Notes: a model not told the origin generated them from the letters alone. DNA of 10,786 bases from an uncultured Anaerolineaceae bacterium (GCA_937894825.1 CALCQT010000459.1:1-10786); one strand, 5' to 3'; shown: positions 1 through 6,522, counted from the first letter of the stretch. Numbers and translations: made by a program.

Positions 1-58
1 CTGCAGACCTTCGAAGAGAAAACCAATATTCCACTCCTGATCAATCGGGATGCAGCAG
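1..58. other. Inverted segment at window edge, flanked by an 8-bp inverted repeat
   Basis: Read on the plus strand from base 1, this stretch encodes LQTFEEKTNIPLLINRD. The minus-strand polymerase gene reaches this point as DWLFPLL and then hits HPD and a stop. In family B polymerase-like proteins a stretch resembling IPLPLNRD normally follows the DW..P.LL motif, so the plus-strand peptide is the expected continuation of the minus-strand protein. Both readings join at CTGCTGCA/TGCAGCAG (51-58, with the other arm cut at base 1). The simplest explanation is that about 45-50 bases are flipped between two short inverted repeats. This could be a fold-back chimera or assembly error at a contig end, or less likely a true inversion. 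Confidence 0.72.
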
Positions 59-742
59 CGGGAACAGCCAGTCGTCACCCCATTCCGTCAGGATCAGATC
101 CGGATCCGTCTTCCGGATCAGCGTGTTGAGCCGCTCCATCAGCCGGTCCGGCTCGCGCATCCGCAGCACCTGTCCATGCCCGGCCTGCTCAAAAATCAGC
201 GCAACCGGGTCCTTTTTTTTCGGATCGCAATCCGGACGGATGGAAAGGACCCGCAGCGGCGGCTCCAGTGGGAAAATGTCCCAACGCTCGTTGCGCACCG
301 CCAGATTGAACAGTTCCCCAGTCTCCGCATCATACCGTAAATCGCACAGCGCCATGGGGAAGGTCCCGTGTTTCGCCGCGTGATGGATATGCACGCCCAA
401 ATCGGCGTCATAATAAATTAAGTCCGGAAATTTCTGCTTTAACTGTTGAAATAAACGGCGCTGCCGAACCGGATTATCCATCTCCAGCCGCAATACGGAC
501 AGCGGTTCGGGTTTAAAGACATCTGTCTTCTCCGCCCGGGACTGGCGGATCAATCCCGCCGCGCCGCGCACCGCCAGACAGACTGCATGCAGCCGTTCAG
601 GGGGGCCAAAAACGTAAAAGGTGACCGGCAACGGCCAGTGCAGGCAGATCCGCGAATGATCGTCCAAAATGAACCAGAGCCGGACGCCATCCTGCTCGTC
701 TTCATACAGGTCCAGCAGCCAGCCGCGCGCCTGCGATTCCAC
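41..742 (-). CDS. Family B DNA polymerase-like protein, N-terminal part, 3' end disrupted
   Basis: The visible 233 residues match the N-terminal and exonuclease-like region of a family B DNA polymerase; the catalytic polymerase domain would lie beyond the window. The opening WLLDLYEDEQDGVRLWF and the later DPDLILTEWGDDWLFPLL (213-230) are the clearest cues. The second resembles the Exo II neighbourhood with conserved aspartates. At the expected Exo I position (PLRVLSIRPD, 162-171) no D-x-E pair is seen, so proofreading may be lost. The start is GTG at 740-742, 5 bases after the stop of the upstream gene, with GGGGAG about 8 bases ahead, implying translational coupling. The TGA at 41-43 lies inside the inverted edge segment and is probably not the natural stop. 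Family assignment is from motif recall; an inactive polymerase paralog remains possible. Confidence 0.65.
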   Translation of the reverse strand: MESQARGWLLDLYEDEQDGVRLWFILDDHSRICLHWPLPVTFYVFGPPERLHAVCLAVRGAAGLIRQSRAEKTDVFKPEPLSVLRLEMDNPVRQRRLFQQLKQKFPDLIYYDADLGVHIHHAAKHGTFPMALCDLRYDAETGELFNLAVRNERWDIFPLEPPLRVLSIRPDCDPKKKDPVALIFEQAGHGQVLRMREPDRLMERLNTLIRKTDPDLILTEWGDDWLFPLLHPD

Positions 743-747
743 ACCGA

Positions 748-1089
748 CTACTCCCCTTCCTCCAGGGCGGCAATCAGCCCCAAAATATCCGGCATCTCCG
801 GCAATTCGGTGCCGGACGGGGGTTCAATCCCCATCCGTTGGCAGAGCAGTGCGACCATATCTTCGGTTCGACGGAATTTTTTAAACACTTCCAGCAGCAT
901 GGAGATCAGATAGACATCCATCGGATATAAATTGCTGGCATAGGAGGCTTCGGCGATATGCAGTCGGGACAGGTTGAGAAGTTCGGCCATCAGGCGCTGA
1001 TCTTCCTTGCGCAAGGCCCGCACAAAACGCGCCAGTGATTTTTCCTCTTCCATCCAGGTTTGTGTCGCGGAACGGAGTGTCCTGCCCAT
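748..1089 (-). CDS. Small helical conserved protein (MGRT...RALRxxDQ type)
   Basis: This 113-residue protein has no enzyme motif I recognise. It is predicted to be mostly helical and charged, with the landmarks MGRT (1-4), FVRALRKEDQ (22-31), a His/Ala segment (RLHIAEASYA, 42-51) and ISMLLEVFKK (62-71). From memory this pattern resembles a small domain of unknown function widespread in haloarchaea (MGRTxPT..., RALRxxDQ..., SMLLExxK); that link is tentative. The ATG is preceded by GAGGAG with a 6-base spacer. It sits 25 bases after the RecA-like gene and 5 bases before the polymerase-like gene, so the three are almost certainly co-transcribed. A role as an adaptor between the two partners is inference from position only. 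Confidence 0.8.
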   Translation of the reverse strand: MGRTLRSATQTWMEEEKSLARFVRALRKEDQRLMAELLNLSRLHIAEASYASNLYPMDVYLISMLLEVFKKFRRTEDMVALLCQRMGIEPPSGTELPEMPDILGLIAALEEGE

Positions 1090-1095
1090 ATTCGT

Positions 1096-1101
1096 CTCCT
1101 C
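1096..1101 (-). promoter_or_regulatory. Ribosome binding site of the 113-aa gene
   Basis: GAGGAG on the minus strand, 6 bases before the ATG at 1087-1089. It fixes this start and contrasts with the operon's first gene, which has no usable SD. Confidence 0.7.
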
Positions 1102-1114
1102 GTGTAGCTACGTC

Positions 1115-1690
1115 TTAAAATAATGGCAATTGAATTTCATCTGAAACATTCGGGAGCGCCGGAGGTCCCGGCTCTTCCTTCACAACCCATTGATCCGCGG
1201 CGGTCCGCGCCTGTTCCAGCAACCCGGCCCGCGCTTCTGTGGATGCTGCCAATGGGCGGATCCCGACCAAAACCGGATTTTCCAGGCTCATCTGCCGCAA
1301 ATGCGTCAGGCACAGCGTCATCAGCCGCTCGGCTTCCCGCAGTGAAACACTCTCGTCCAGAAAGGTGGTCAGCAGATCAAACACGAAAATCGGCGTTTCC
1401 CGCAGGCCCAGCGTGTTTTCCAACAGCGCGGCAGTCTGATAGCAGGTGAAGGCGCGCGACAGACAGATGCGCATCAATGCGGCGGCCGGGTCGCGCGTCA
1501 AAAAGCGCAGTTCTTTCGCCACATAGTACATGTCACTGCGATTCCCGCAGTCCAGAATGCGCAGTGTCCGGGTCAGCGCGATCTGTGCACAAAGGTCCAG
1601 CATCGGGCCGGCCACAGCATGCGCGCCGCAGAGCATGGTCAGGCCATGCGGCAGCGGAATCTGAATGCTCGGCGCCAAACTTGTTTCCAT
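1115..1690 (-). CDS. RecA/Rad51-fold protein lacking Walker A, with C-terminal clamp-binding-like motif
   Basis: This 191-residue protein has the layout of a RecA-superfamily core but appears unable to bind ATP in the usual way. Where the Walker A GxxxxGK(S/T) should be it has GAHAVAGPM (22-30), so the lysine and serine/threonine are gone. The following strand RILDCGNR (44-51), the segment ICLSRAFTCYQ (75-85, like the ARAF region of Rad51/RadA) and a Walker B-like IFVFDLLTTF (101-110, Asp105) occur in RecA/Rad51 order. The last five residues are QLPLF, matching the bacterial beta-clamp-binding consensus QLxLF. It is first in the operon, 7 bases after a TATAAT box. Degenerate RecA homologues that serve as accessory factors, such as ImuA, are known in mutagenesis cassettes; a comparable role is inferred. 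Fold assignment is moderate, gene reality high. Confidence 0.72.
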   Translation of the reverse strand: METSLAPSIQIPLPHGLTMLCGAHAVAGPMLDLCAQIALTRTLRILDCGNRSDMYYVAKELRFLTRDPAAALMRICLSRAFTCYQTAALLENTLGLRETPIFVFDLLTTFLDESVSLREAERLMTLCLTHLRQMSLENPVLVGIRPLAASTEARAGLLEQARTAADQWVVKEEPGPPALPNVSDEIQLPLF

Positions 1691-1697
1691 GCCCTCT

Positions 1698-1727
1698 ATT
1701 ATAGAACTTATTTTCTATTTCTGTCAA
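1698..1727 (-). promoter_or_regulatory. Sigma70 promoter of the RecA-like/polymerase operon
   Basis: On the minus strand TTGACA (1722-1727) and TATAAT (1698-1703) are both perfect consensus hexamers separated by 18 bases. The ATG of the RecA-like gene begins 7 bases after the -10 box, so the transcript should start at or within a few bases of the start codon. Confidence 0.85.
1701..1718. promoter_or_regulatory. Dyad operator candidate in the promoter spacer (LexA-like geometry)
   Basis: Plus strand ATAGAAC TTAT TTTCTAT: 7-base arms with a 4-base centre and one mismatch, lying between the -35 box and the -10 box and overlapping the -10. The inner part has the GAAC-N4-GTTC geometry of Gram-positive-type LexA boxes with one substitution (GTTC on one side, GAAA on the other, minus strand). 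Binding here would block RNA polymerase. Identity of the repressor is inferred. Confidence 0.45.
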
Positions 1728-1761
1728 GCAGGGCTGTTTATCAGTGAATGATCCGCCGGCC

Positions 1762-2181
1762 TTATTCGCCGATGATCTTGATCAGGACCCGTTTGCGGCG
1801 GTTTCCGTCAAACTCGCCATAAAATATTTGTTCCCAGGGACCGAAATCCAGCCGCCCGTCCGTGACCGCCACCACAACCTCGCGCCCCATAATCTGGCGT
1901 TTCATGTGCGCATCCGCATTATCTTCACCGGTGTCATTATGCCGGTACCCGGACACCGGTTCATGCGGCGCCAGCTTTTCCAGCCAACCTTCATAATCAT
2001 GCAGCAAGCCCGACTCATTGTCGTTGATATAAACCGACGCCGTAATATGCATGGCGTTGACCAGCACCAGACCCTCCCGGACGCCGCTCTCTCGCAGCGC
2101 GCTTTCCACCTGCGGTGTGATGTTGACAAAACCGCGCCGTCCCGGCACCTGCATCCACAGTTCTTTGCGATAGCTTTTCAT
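1762..2181 (-). CDS. yjbQ: YjbQ/UPF0047 family protein (secondary thiamine-phosphate synthase type)
   Basis: This 139-residue protein is full length for the YjbQ family, small beta-rich proteins for which weak thiamine phosphate synthase activity has been reported; the physiological role is uncertain. Family signatures are [14 protein letters not shown] (43-56), [13 protein letters not shown] (80-92) and [20 protein letters not shown] (106-125), followed by the basic C-terminal strand [12 protein letters not shown]. The invariant histidines of the family fall in the first two motifs. The start is set by GGAGGG (2187-2192) 5 bases before the ATG. It is divergent from rnd. It lies 71 bases upstream of the RecA-like operon on the same strand, so some read-through into that operon is possible, although the operon has its own promoter. 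Confidence 0.93.
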   Translation of the reverse strand: MKSYRKELWMQVPGRRGFVNITPQVESALRESGVREGLVLVNAMHITASVYINDNESGLLHDYEGWLEKLAPHEPVSGYRHNDTGEDNADAHMKRQIMGREVVVAVTDGRLDFGPWEQIFYGEFDGNRRKRVLIKIIGE

Positions 2182-2414
2182 TTTAACCCTCCGAATTTCA
2201 TTTTTTGAACAGAATTCCCCCTGAGTCCCGAGGCGTTCCGCTCTGCCTCCAATTATAAACAGGCCTGGCCGCCCATTTTGAGCCGACGGAGCCGGGAATA
2301 CAATTTCAGCAAATCAAAGACGCTCATTTCGCTCAAAAAGCGATTTTTCCGGTTTTGCACGCAATTTACGATAACCGGATTTTTCCGCCCGAGCGCTGCG
2401 TTATAATTCTGAGC
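2182..2414. other. Divergent intergenic region between yjbQ and rnd
   Basis: 233 bases without a gene. It holds the yjbQ SD (2187-2192), a minus-strand TATAAT (2252-2257) that may be the yjbQ -10 but has no good -35, a short hairpin TCGCT-CAAAA-AGCGA followed by five T (2329-2348), an inverted repeat CCGGTT...AACCGG (2349-2354 and 2373-2378), and the rnd -10 box. The repeats may be regulatory, but nothing shows what binds. Confidence 0.5.
2402..2407 (+). promoter_or_regulatory. -10 box of the rnd operon, leaderless geometry
   Basis: A perfect TATAAT lies 7 bases before the ATG of rnd, and no SD precedes that ATG. No convincing -35 hexamer is seen at 16-18 bases upstream. The same -10 to ATG spacing occurs in front of the RecA-like gene. 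Confidence 0.55.
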
Positions 2415-3554
2415 ATGGAAATTGTCATCAAGTCACAGAAAATCTGCTATTTGGATGAACCGGCGCCATTTTCCGAAGCCGTGAAAATCCTTCAACAGCG
2501 GCCCGCTGTCGCCGTGGACACCGAATCGGACAGCCTCTACGTCTATTATGAAAAAGTATGCCTGATCCAACTTTCCGATAGCGAGCAAAATTTTATCGCC
2601 GACCCGCTCGTTCTGGGGGACATTTCCGAGCTCGATCCGCTATTCAGAGACCGTTCGGTCCAGAAAGTCTTTCACGCGGCCGAATATGACATTATGTGCC
2701 TGAAGCGGGATTATGGCTTCGAATTCAACAATATTTTTGACACCATGATCGCCGCCCGTATTCTCGGCAGAAAAGAGATCGGCCTGGGCGCGCTGATCGA
2801 ACAGGAGTTCGGAATTCTGCTGGACAAGAAATTCCAGAAAGCCAATTGGGGCGTTCGTCCTTTATCGGAGAACATGCTGCTCTATGCCGCAATGGATACC
2901 AGCTATCTGCTTGAATTGCGAGACCGGCTGGAGCAGGAATTGATCGAACGGGAACTTTTTGCCCTGGCTCAGGAGGATTTTGAACAGGTCTGTAAAGTTT
3001 CCCCCGCGGCCGGGCATCCGCTGGAGATCCATTGGTGGAAAGCCGCCGGCAACAACCGGGATCTGACCTTTGAACAGGCTGCCGCGCTGCAGGGGTTGTG
3101 TCATCTGCGGGAGCAGATCGCCAAAAAGAGCGACCTGCCGCCGTTCAAGGTGATGCAAAATGAAGTGCTTCTGGCCCTGGCCATCGAACAGCCCAAAAGG
3201 CTTCCTCAGCTCGCTAAATTTAAGGGGCTGCGCAAAGGGCTTATCCAGAAACATGGGAAAGCGATCCTGAACGTCATTGAAGAAAGCAAAACCATCAAGG
3301 ACCTGGAACGGCCGGTTCACCCGCCCAAACCTTCCGCCGCCTCATTAAACCTGAGAGAATTATTGAAAACCTGGCGGAAAACCGTTGGGCTCCAATTTGA
3401 CGTGCCTTCCGATGTGATTTTGCCCAAAGATGTTCTCGAAAGAATTGCGATGAAAAAACCGCGGGACAAAAATGAACTTAAAACGATCATGGCTGATTTT
3501 CCCTGGCGGTTCAACCGGTTTTCAAACGACATCCTGGACGTGCTCCGGGAATAA
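2415..3554 (+). CDS. rnd: Ribonuclease D
   Basis: A 379-residue DEDDy 3'-5' exoribonuclease that trims the 3' ends of tRNA precursors and other stable RNAs in the cytoplasm. The catalytic motifs are complete: Exo I VAVDTESD (Asp35, Glu37), Exo II HAAEYDIMCLK (Asp92) and Exo III YAAMDTSYL (Tyr157, Asp161). After the nuclease domain (about 1-195) come two HRDC-like helical regions (about 215-290 and 310-379) that bind RNA, as in Escherichia coli RNase D, and the length matches that family. The ATG at 2415 is preferred because MEIVIKSQ begins the conserved domain and a TATAAT box lies 7 bases upstream. An in-frame TTG at 2355 would add 20 residues but lies upstream of the -10. The next gene follows after 17 bases. 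Confidence 0.95.
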   Translation: MEIVIKSQKICYLDEPAPFSEAVKILQQRPAVAVDTESDSLYVYYEKVCLIQLSDSEQNFIADPLVLGDISELDPLFRDRSVQKVFHAAEYDIMCLKRDYGFEFNNIFDTMIAARILGRKEIGLGALIEQEFGILLDKKFQKANWGVRPLSENMLLYAAMDTSYLLELRDRLEQELIERELFALAQEDFEQVCKVSPAAGHPLEIHWWKAAGNNRDLTFEQAAALQGLCHLREQIAKKSDLPPFKVMQNEVLLALAIEQPKRLPQLAKFKGLRKGLIQKHGKAILNVIEESKTIKDLERPVHPPKPSAASLNLRELLKTWRKTVGLQFDVPSDVILPKDVLERIAMKKPRDKNELKTIMADFPWRFNRFSNDILDVLRE

Positions 3555-3571
3555 ACGAACAGGAGAATTTT

Positions 3572-4240
3572 ATGTTTATTGTGATTCCCATTATCCTCCT
3601 TCTGGCAATCGGATTCGTGGCCTATTGGATCCGCAAGATAAACAGCGAAAAACAGGGGGAAATTCAGATTAACCAGGCGCGGGAAGTCAGCGAGATGCTG
3701 AAGTCCGCGCAAAAGCCCAGATTCTTTGGTTCCAATCCGCGGCAAAACGACCGCAGTCCGGGCATCCCGGAAGAGATCCGGCTGTCAAAAATCGCCCAGA
3801 ACCCCGCCGCGCAGAATGACCCGGCTAAAGCTCTGCCAGCTGAGACGCCGAAGGCGGAAGGAGATGGGGCCGCCGCGAATGCGCCTGAGGCGGACAACCA
3901 TGCCGAAGAAATCAAAACCGTGATCTCGGAAACGCTTGTGACTCCGCCGGTTGAGGCCGAAGAAGCGAACAACAGTGCTGAGCAAAACGAAATCGTGCCT
4001 CCGGAAACGTCTGTCGTCACGCCGGTTGAAGCTGAAGAAGCGGACACGACAGCCACAGAAAATACGACGCTTGAAGCCGCCGCCAATGAGCCACTACTCA
4101 CTGAAGAGACGTCTGCCGCGGAAACGCCTGAGCCAGACGCTGCAGAATCCGAAGAGGAACCGGCTAAACCGAAACGGAAATCCACCCGCAAACCGAAAGC
4201 GGATACACCGGAAGCGGAAGACCCCAAAGAGGATCAATAA
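3572..4240 (+). CDS. Membrane-anchored acidic low-complexity protein
   Basis: I do not recognise a family for this 222-residue protein. Residues 2-20 form one hydrophobic segment without a clear signal-peptidase site, followed by RK. This suggests an N-terminal anchor, with the rest cytoplasmic by the positive-inside rule. Residues 25-75 are mixed and may form a helix. From about 80 to 197 it is rich in Ala, Glu, Pro and Thr and likely disordered. It contains a 25-residue tandem repeat (ETLVTPPVEAEEA at 120-132, ETSVVTPVEAEEA at 145-157). A basic patch KPKRKSTRKPK (199-209) is followed by an acidic tail. AGGAG lies 6 bases before the ATG and 7 bases after the rnd stop, so it is in an operon with rnd. 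It might tether an RNA or degradation factor to the membrane; that is only suggested by the neighbour. Confidence 0.85.
   Translation: MFIVIPIILLLAIGFVAYWIRKINSEKQGEIQINQAREVSEMLKSAQKPRFFGSNPRQNDRSPGIPEEIRLSKIAQNPAAQNDPAKALPAETPKAEGDGAAANAPEADNHAEEIKTVISETLVTPPVEAEEANNSAEQNEIVPPETSVVTPVEAEEADTTATENTTLEAAANEPLLTEETSAAETPEPDAAESEEEPAKPKRKSTRKPKADTPEAEDPKEDQ
3929..4063 (+). repeat. Tandem 25-codon repeat in the acidic protein
   Basis: Two copies of a segment reading ETxVxxPVEAEEA plus seven polar residues begin at residues 120 and 145. DNA identity is also visible (ccggttgaggccgaagaagcg against ccggttgaagctgaagaagcg), indicating a fairly recent internal duplication. Confidence 0.7.
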
Positions 4241-4281
4241 AAATCGGCAGGGATGTCAAAAATCGAACGACATGACATATT

Positions 4282-4324
4282 TGTTGATATTTTTTACGCG
4301 CAATGCGCGTAAAAAATATCAACA
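4282..4324. terminator. Bidirectional terminator, perfect 20-bp inverted repeat
   Basis: Two perfect 20-base arms flank a 3-base loop (AAT). The inner stem ACGCGC/GCGCGT is bordered by six T on one side and six A on the other, giving an intrinsic terminator in each orientation. The arms then extend through GATA and TGTT with full complementarity. It lies between the 3' ends of the converging rnd operon and the alpha/beta hydrolase gene. The length and perfection of the outer stem exceed what termination needs. Confidence 0.9.
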
Positions 4325-4353
4325 TTTCTCAAAAGTAGACCTGTTTACAAATA

Positions 4354-5247
4354 TCAGACAAGCTGCGCTTTCAATACGGAGAAAAACAGCTCCGGATCGT
4401 CCGTCATTGGCGAGTGACCACAACCGGCAAGCGGGACCAGCTTCGCCCGATTGCCGAAAGCGGCCAATGTCCCTTCCGCCCAGCTGAAGGGAACCACCAG
4501 GTCCTTTTCCCCATGCAAAATGACAACCGGACATTGGATGTCGTTAATGCGGCCGCTGCCTTTGGCTGCCGGCGTCGGGTCATTCGTCATGTTGAAGACC
4601 ACCAGCGAATAGTCGATATCCACCAGGTTGCGCTGCTTCATGATGGCGTCCAGATACAGCTCATAATCCTCTGCGGGTGGCTGCCTCAGATTGTAAATCA
4701 CCGCATTCCAGGTCGCACGCATAAATTCGCGATCGCCGGCTGCATAAGCATTCAGCACCGGCCGCACTTGGATCGGATCATTTTCCACTTCTTCGCGGGT
4801 GGTCAGCGGCTGATCGTGAATCGGCGCGCCGGTTTCATCTTTTTTGAACATCGGGTATCCCGTCGGAGGCACCGATTCCAGCAGAATGATCTTCTCAATC
4901 TGTTGTGAACGGCTGGCTGCCATCTCCATGATGATTCCGCCGCCGGTGGACCAGCCCACCAACGTACAGGGACCAATCTCCATCCGGTCTAAAAACGCAA
5001 GCAGGTCATCCGCCAGTTCCCGCAGAGAATCAAACCCCGCAAGATAACTGCTGTCGCCAAAGCCGCGCAGGTCGGGCGCGATAACGATATAGTCGTTCTC
5101 AAGCGCCTCCATGGTAGGCTGCCAATGTACGGAAGAGCTCATGTTACCATGCACCAGCACAACCGTTTTACCGCTTGTGCCCGCGATGCGATAGGCAAGT
5201 TCTTCGCCGCCGGGCAGCGTGGTGGTAAGCACAGGATATTGTTTCAC
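4354..5247 (-). CDS. Alpha/beta-fold hydrolase (thiolase-linked)
   Basis: A 297-residue cytoplasmic alpha/beta hydrolase with no signal peptide. The oxyanion-hole motif is LVHGNMSSS (31-39), the nucleophile elbow is GWSTGG (Ser100), and the probable acid and base are Asp249 (HGEKD) and His278 (GCGHSP). A lid region spans about 130-230. Substrate cannot be read from the sequence. Being 66 bases downstream of the thiolase on the same strand, it may act on a short-chain ester or acyl thioester. The start is GTG at 5245-5247, supported by AAAGGA (5255-5260) 7 bases upstream; an ATG at 5261-5263 is out of frame. It ends close to the perfect inverted-repeat terminator, which probably ends this operon. 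Confidence 0.9.
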   Translation of the reverse strand: MKQYPVLTTTLPGGEELAYRIAGTSGKTVVLVHGNMSSSVHWQPTMEALENDYIVIAPDLRGFGDSSYLAGFDSLRELADDLLAFLDRMEIGPCTLVGWSTGGGIIMEMAASRSQQIEKIILLESVPPTGYPMFKKDETGAPIHDQPLTTREEVENDPIQVRPVLNAYAAGDREFMRATWNAVIYNLRQPPAEDYELYLDAIMKQRNLVDIDYSLVVFNMTNDPTPAAKGSGRINDIQCPVVILHGEKDLVVPFSWAEGTLAAFGNRAKLVPLAGCGHSPMTDDPELFFSVLKAQLV

Positions 5248-5313
5248 AGGTTTTTCCTTTCATGAATGGGATTTCCCAACGTCATCATTCCCATTCTTTA
5301 TTCTTTCTTTATA

Positions 5314-6516
5314 CTATATCTTGCGGAAAATAAGCGCGGTCCCCATGCCGCCGCCAATGCACAGCGCAGCCAGACCATATTCGGAATTTTGGCTCTGCAT
5401 CAGGTGCAGCAAGGTGACGGCAATGCGCGCGCCTGACGCCCCCACGGGGTGACCCAGCGCGATCGCGCCGCCGTTTACATTCGTTTTGGCAAGAATGTCC
5501 GCTTCCGAGACGCCGTGCGCGGCGGCCAGTTCTTTGACAACACCCAAAGACTGCGCGGCAAAGGCCTCGTTCAATTCAAGCAAATCCATATCCGCCAGGG
5601 CGAGCCCGGCAAATTTCAACGCAGCCGCGATGGCCGGGACGGGGCCCAGGCCCATCACCGCGGGATCCACGCCGCCCTGTCCAAAGCCAACCAACTCCGC
5701 AATGGCGGTCAAATGATACTTTTCCAGCGCGTCTTCGCTCACCACAAACAAAAACGCCGCGCCATCATTAATACCGGACGCATTGCCGGCGGTGACGGTG
5801 CCGTCCTGTTTGAAAGCGGCGCGCAGCCCGGCAAGTTTATCCAGCGAAGTGGTGCGGTTGGGGTACTCGTCCGTGTCAAAGAGCACTTCGTCCCGCCGTA
5901 TCTTTACTTTAACCGGGGTGATTTCCGCTTTGAATTTACCGGCGTCCACAGCGGCGATAGCCTTTTCCTGGGATTTGATCGCGAAAGCGTCCTGCTCCGC
6001 CCGGGTGATGCCGTGTTTTTCCGCCACGTTTTCAGCCGTGATCCCCATGTGGTAGTTGTTGAACGCATCCGTCAGTGCATCGTTGACCATGTGGTCGACA
6101 ATTTCCTTATTACCCATACGCAGCCCCTGGCGAGCCTCCGGGATCAAATAAGGAGCCATGCTCATGTTTTCGGTACCGCCCGCGATGTAAGCATGTCCCA
6201 CGCCGGCCATAATGGCAGTGGCGGCATTCATCACCGCCTTCATGGCTGAACCACAGGCGATATTAATGCTGTATGCCGGCACCGTTTCCGGCACGCCTGC
6301 CTTGAGCGATGCCTGCCGGGCGGGACCCTGGCCCAAACCGGCCGGCAGGATATTGCCGACAATCACTTCATCCAACTCAGCAGCGGGGAAGTTTGTCTGC
6401 CGAAGAATATCGCGGATGACATCCGCCGCAAAAGCGGGCGCCGGTATGCCGGACAATGCACCATTAACGCTGCCGACCGCGGTGCGTTTGGCCGCAACAA
6501 TATATACTTTTTTCAT
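5314..6516 (-). CDS. Acetyl-CoA acetyltransferase (thiolase)
   Basis: A biosynthetic-type thiolase of 400 residues that condenses two acetyl-CoA to acetoacetyl-CoA, or runs in reverse. All catalytic residues are present: the acyl-accepting Cys88 in NIACGSAMK, His356 in ALGHPVGASG and Cys386 in CIGGGMGTAL, plus the NEAFAAQ motif near 316. Two ATGs are adjacent (6519 and 6516); GGAG lies 3 bases from the first and 6 from the second, so the second is chosen, differing by one Met. It is divergent from the TetR gene and is followed by an alpha/beta hydrolase. It likely feeds the SDR reductase and CoA-transferase encoded further right. A degradative role in butyrate or fatty acid oxidation is equally possible. 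Confidence 0.95.
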   Translation of the reverse strand: MKKVYIVAAKRTAVGSVNGALSGIPAPAFAADVIRDILRQTNFPAAELDEVIVGNILPAGLGQGPARQASLKAGVPETVPAYSINIACGSAMKAVMNAATAIMAGVGHAYIAGGTENMSMAPYLIPEARQGLRMGNKEIVDHMVNDALTDAFNNYHMGITAENVAEKHGITRAEQDAFAIKSQEKAIAAVDAGKFKAEITPVKVKIRRDEVLFDTDEYPNRTTSLDKLAGLRAAFKQDGTVTAGNASGINDGAAFLFVVSEDALEKYHLTAIAELVGFGQGGVDPAVMGLGPVPAIAAALKFAGLALADMDLLELNEAFAAQSLGVVKELAAAHGVSEADILAKTNVNGGAIALGHPVGASGARIAVTLLHLMQSQNSEYGLAALCIGGGMGTALIFRKI

Positions 6517-6522
6517 CATAAA

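Noticed and set aside
1..58. True site-specific invertible switch in the polymerase gene
   Set aside because: Possible, but the repeats are only 8 bp, no recombinase gene is visible and the site sits at the window edge, so a chimera or assembly artefact is preferred.
2329..2348. Hairpin plus five T as an attenuator of rnd
   Set aside because: The stem is only 5 bp and it lies upstream of the proposed transcription start, so it would not be in the rnd transcript.
2355..2414. N-terminal extension of RNase D from a TTG codon
   Set aside because: It has no SD, lies upstream of the TATAAT box at 2402-2407, and adds residues not matching the family start.
3664..4227. Ser/Ala-rich open frame opposite the acidic protein
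   Set aside because: Its composition is the simple reverse of Glu/Ala/Pro codons; no start signal or motif.
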